Below, piece after piece: positions 60,854 through 64,000 of a DNA stretch of 64,000 bases. Origin of the DNA: Coprinus comatus. Its lineage: Eukaryota > Basidiomycota > Agaricomycetes > Agaricales > Agaricaceae. The position numbers and the translations under genes were made by a program. A model generated the notes under the pieces. It did not search any database and was not told where the DNA came from. It saw only the letters and a program-made list of their open reading frames with translations. The stretch is from assembly GCA_034638255.1 (NCBI GenBank), contig JAWPGT010000006.1:620001-684000 (forward strand). The letters run 5' to 3'. Numbering within the stretch: the stretch's first letter is position 1; each line of letters begins with the position of its first letter.

Positions 60854-63800
60854 TATGTATTAGTCTAAGGTTCACACTCACAAATTACTGATATTCAACG
60901 TGAAAGTACATACGTACAGGGATGAAGTGGGCGCCCCACCTTCACGTACCTTCGCGGCAAGCGTAGTCCTGGGAAATTTTTACCAAAATTGTCAAACACT
61001 GTATACATTGTTAAATACAATTTCGCGAAATTCTTACAGATGCTCATCATTTTACAAAACGTATACTCTATGGGATCCGCATACCATTATCATATTCCAC
61101 ATAGAGATATACCACATAGAAATATAAAATGGAGGTGTAGATCGGCCCCTTGCCAGCATTTTTAGAACTTGAATGTAGTAGGTGATTACCTGCTAATATT
61201 GCAAGCGCCTCGGTGAATGCAATCCTGCTTGAAGGATAGTGTGTCGTGAGTGTAATTCAAAATGACAACGCCCACGGCTCCAGACATGAGGATAAACAGA
61301 AAATATCGCTCCGTTACCCAACGATGGTTATGAGCTCTGCCAAGTGGCGTCGTTTTACGGTATAATTCTGCCTTAATGAGTTTCATTCAATTGAGTTGTT
61401 GTTGTCTCGGGTTCCTTTATCTCTGGTTACGGTCACTTGAGTTACAAAGCAGAAGTGTAGTTAAGGGTACTGCTGAAGATAATGGAGGCAAGGGTGTAGT
61501 AATAGGTACTAACGGTATATAATATATTGTAGGGATCGACATACATAACCTTATGGCAATCGATCTGCATACATTTTTTCACATACTGGGCGCATAAGAT
61601 ATCCACACTCACACGAACATTAATTTTCCGCTCAGATCACGATCATGATAATTATCTTACCCATCCACACATACTATTTTGGGAATGGGTTACTTCTCTC
61701 CTGAAACCGTGAAAACCTGGATCCACAAAACCTCGGAATTACACCTTGATGTACGCATGAACCTGTTTGCATGAATTATTCATCAAGAAGGTCGTCTAAG
61801 CAGAGTTGACACCGCATCTCCCGACTCAGGGCCAATTACATGTTGTTCAACGTCACTGCGGTTGTGGATTCCCGACACAACCTTCTATAAGTAGTAGAGA
61901 TCGAATTGTCCAGCCCAATATAACCGACAACTTTCATTTAGTTCCGGTAAAGTGCGACTGGGGTTATACTGTATCCCTCTACACCAGGGTTGATTCCTGT
62001 TCTCATTCAATGTGAATTAATTTTTATTTTATACCGGGAAACCAAGGTGAAGCCCTAGGTATATAAATGCCATTCCTTTTTGTAGGATTAACATAAACCT
62101 TCCGAGCTCATGATAAAGGCGCATCTGTAACTTAGAATTGAAGTTGAAATTATCTTTTCCAGACTCACACAGCCTGTCAGGTGTTAATTCAATAGCTAAT
62201 TCTGACTAGGCGATCGTTTGTCTGGGAATCACCGAGAATGATTACAGGTGGGTTTCTGGTTGATGTTTCTTGTCAATGTTCTGTCTCGCTCAGGGTAGTC
62301 GTATCAATAGGATTTAACCAGCGCATGTAGTCCATCTGGATACCTCCCCAATGTGACTTCCGGTAAGATTTGCCGGTGTTCCTTTTCTGTTTTCAAGTTC
62401 TTTTTACCCCACACAGACCAATAAGTAGTTTTCTTTTATGGTTCCACCTAAAGAGGTAGATTCTTCTTGCCAACAAAATATACATCGGGGCTCCGGCAGG
62501 GAAGTGAATCTCCGTAAATGTAGCCTATTCGACAGAACTGATTTATATATGAAACTACATCTACACCGCTATATTTTTTTTACGAATAGATCTAGATTAT
62601 GTTGCGCTAGAAAGAAGTTGTAATTCTAGAAGGGAATGAATAGAAAGGCAAAGGCCGAGTCGTCGTTCGCCCAATCCGCGGTATTGAATATCGAGCAACA
62701 ATGCATGTTTCAAGGTGTAAATTCACGTGAATTCTCGTTATTCAATAATAATATACATGTGTGGTCGTGGTCTTGAGATGGTGTTTACACGGATTTTGGT
62801 GATAGCATAAACAAATAGTGATTTTTGTATGTCAATATACTGGAGAAAGCATGACTTGAAATTTCACGTAAGCTGCTATGTACAGTGCGAAGGATCTTAC
62901 CGGGGTATAATAAAGTTCTGTATCATATCAGAAGTGTTGCATATGTCTGGAAAACCAAACGCTTCGTCACTGAAGCCCGAGATTGATTCTCGCATTGTAG
63001 ATGCCCAAGGAATTATGATCGGCCCGAGCTGTGACGGAGAGTGCCATTGACTCCGCGCGGAATATCATCTTAAAAGGTTTTGGGCCCAGTGCTCTGGACG
63101 CCGCCTTGTCCCATGGGAAATTCCGACTATAAGGCATGGGATAGAAGTTCTTGAAACATAGTCGCAAGTATGAATAGTAGGGAGTCAAACTTTTAAAGTC
63201 TCAAGGGGAGTTGAAGAGTTCCTGGCAGGTTGCTAATCGGATCCGTCCTCAAGTTTCATGAAGAACCCGAATCAAGGCCGCGAGTGGTTAGCTTCAGCCA
63301 CTTATGAAAAGGTTAGATATGATGACTGGACAAGCGCATGCGAGATATTGCTGCTTTGAATTACAGGTTTTATCGAATAAAGACAATATTTTCATTCGGT
63401 GCGTTCTTTCCACTTGCACTTTCGAATGTCAGCTATGAAACATATTGTTGAGTGACGTACCATGTGTGACTTTCACCAAGACGGAATGAGTGTCCAACGA
63501 GTCGGGTTGCTTATACCAGTATCGGAAAAGCATGACAACGATATACTGAGCAATGGAGGCCCTAAGCAACCTATTCAATATATGGAATCTTTGTCTATAC
63601 TCTAGCGCCAAGATATGGGAGACTGGTCGTTTCGGAAGTGTGAGGAATTGGGGTGGAAAGGTCGTCACCAGAACTGTATAGCATGTCAGTGGATAGTACA
63701 ATTCCAAGATTACGCCCTTCTGCTGCGAAAACCGCGCATGACCCCGCAGATACGACGCATGTATAGAAAGGAAGCTTCTCCTTCCCCTAAGCATTGGTCA

Positions 63801-64000
63801 AAAAAGTGGAAGTGGGAAGCTTGAAGAAGCTGAAATAGAGAATAACCAAGTGGACCGGATGTCCGCTCCCGAAGCCCGAGTAAATAGCAAGAGAAGCACG
63901 GATGGATTTTCATCAATGATGTCGAGTGTATGAGACGGCATCATCCTTGCGAGAACAGTGAATTGGCTCCAATAACCTTTACAAGCAAGTATCTGGTGGA

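Larger units (their letters stand above)
57374..64000. other. Gene-poor AT-rich region, about 6.6 kb
   Basis: No gene with a recognisable family was found. The longest frame, 60350-60853 minus (167 aa), is listed separately. Poly(T)/(A) runs, (ATT)n near 58108-58124, (TAG)n near 58791-58806, a retroposon insertion at 57.55 kb and an imperfect tandem duplication at 59.1-59.4 kb are present. Confidence 0.45.

Overview
The window is nuclear DNA of a filamentous basidiomycete, most likely an Agaricomycete. Evidence: genes are densely packed and cut by many introns of about 50-60 bp with GTRNGT donors; the gene content includes an AA9 lytic polysaccharide monooxygenase, an M43 metalloprotease, a KduD-like SDR and a conserved fungal histone and housekeeping set; there is no bacterial operon logic. 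All gene models here were spliced by hand from the sequence. Where reading phase is said to close, exon lengths were summed and the frame checked.

Layout. (1) 1-7.4 kb, accessory: the 5' part of an MFS drug-type transporter (-), an aminoglycoside-phosphotransferase-like gene with three frame breaks (-), and a GT61-type glycosyltransferase with one frame break (-). (2) 7.5-23.4 kb, core: histone H2A (-) divergent from ATP10 (+), then SEC24 with an N-terminal WW-like segment (+), a full-length USP7/UBP15-type protein whose catalytic Cys is Ser (+), an M43 metalloprotease (+) and an ELYS-like nuclear pore protein (+). (3) 23.7-29.1 kb, secreted and membrane: AA9 LPMO (-), a small secreted protein (+) and a four-TM membrane protein (-). 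(4) 30.4-31.3 kb: an 831-bp TIR transposon remnant with TA target sites. (5) 31.6-46.7 kb, core: farnesyl/geranylgeranyl transferase alpha subunit (+), ALYREF/Yra1 with a 1-kb intron (-), Pol III subunit Rpc31 (+), a Rud3-like GRAB-domain golgin (-), a giant low-complexity F-box protein (+) and a Dus1-type tRNA dihydrouridine synthase (-). (6) 46.7-53.4 kb: gene-poor. (7) 53.4-57.4 kb: a divergent pair, a polyol-type MDR dehydrogenase (-) and a KduD-like SDR (+). (8) 57.4-64 kb: gene-poor, AT-rich, with repeats.

Most genes are unrelated housekeeping functions: chromatin and nuclear pore (H2A, ELYS), secretion (SEC24, RUD3), prenylation, mRNA export (ALYREF), Pol III and tRNA modification (RPC31, DUS1). 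The MDR/SDR pair is the only plausible pathway unit. The LPMO, M43 protease and small secreted protein fit an extracellular, plant-matter-degrading lifestyle.

The most notable observations are: an intact 1092-codon USP7-like gene that has lost its nucleophile (a pseudo-deubiquitinase); three extremely 5'-truncated poly(A) retroposon insertions sharing one 3' end and flanked by target-site duplications; a very long intron in ALYREF, recalling autoregulated yeast YRA1; a Sec24 carrying a WW-like segment; and three apparent GC-AG introns. No tRNA, rRNA or CRISPR was found.
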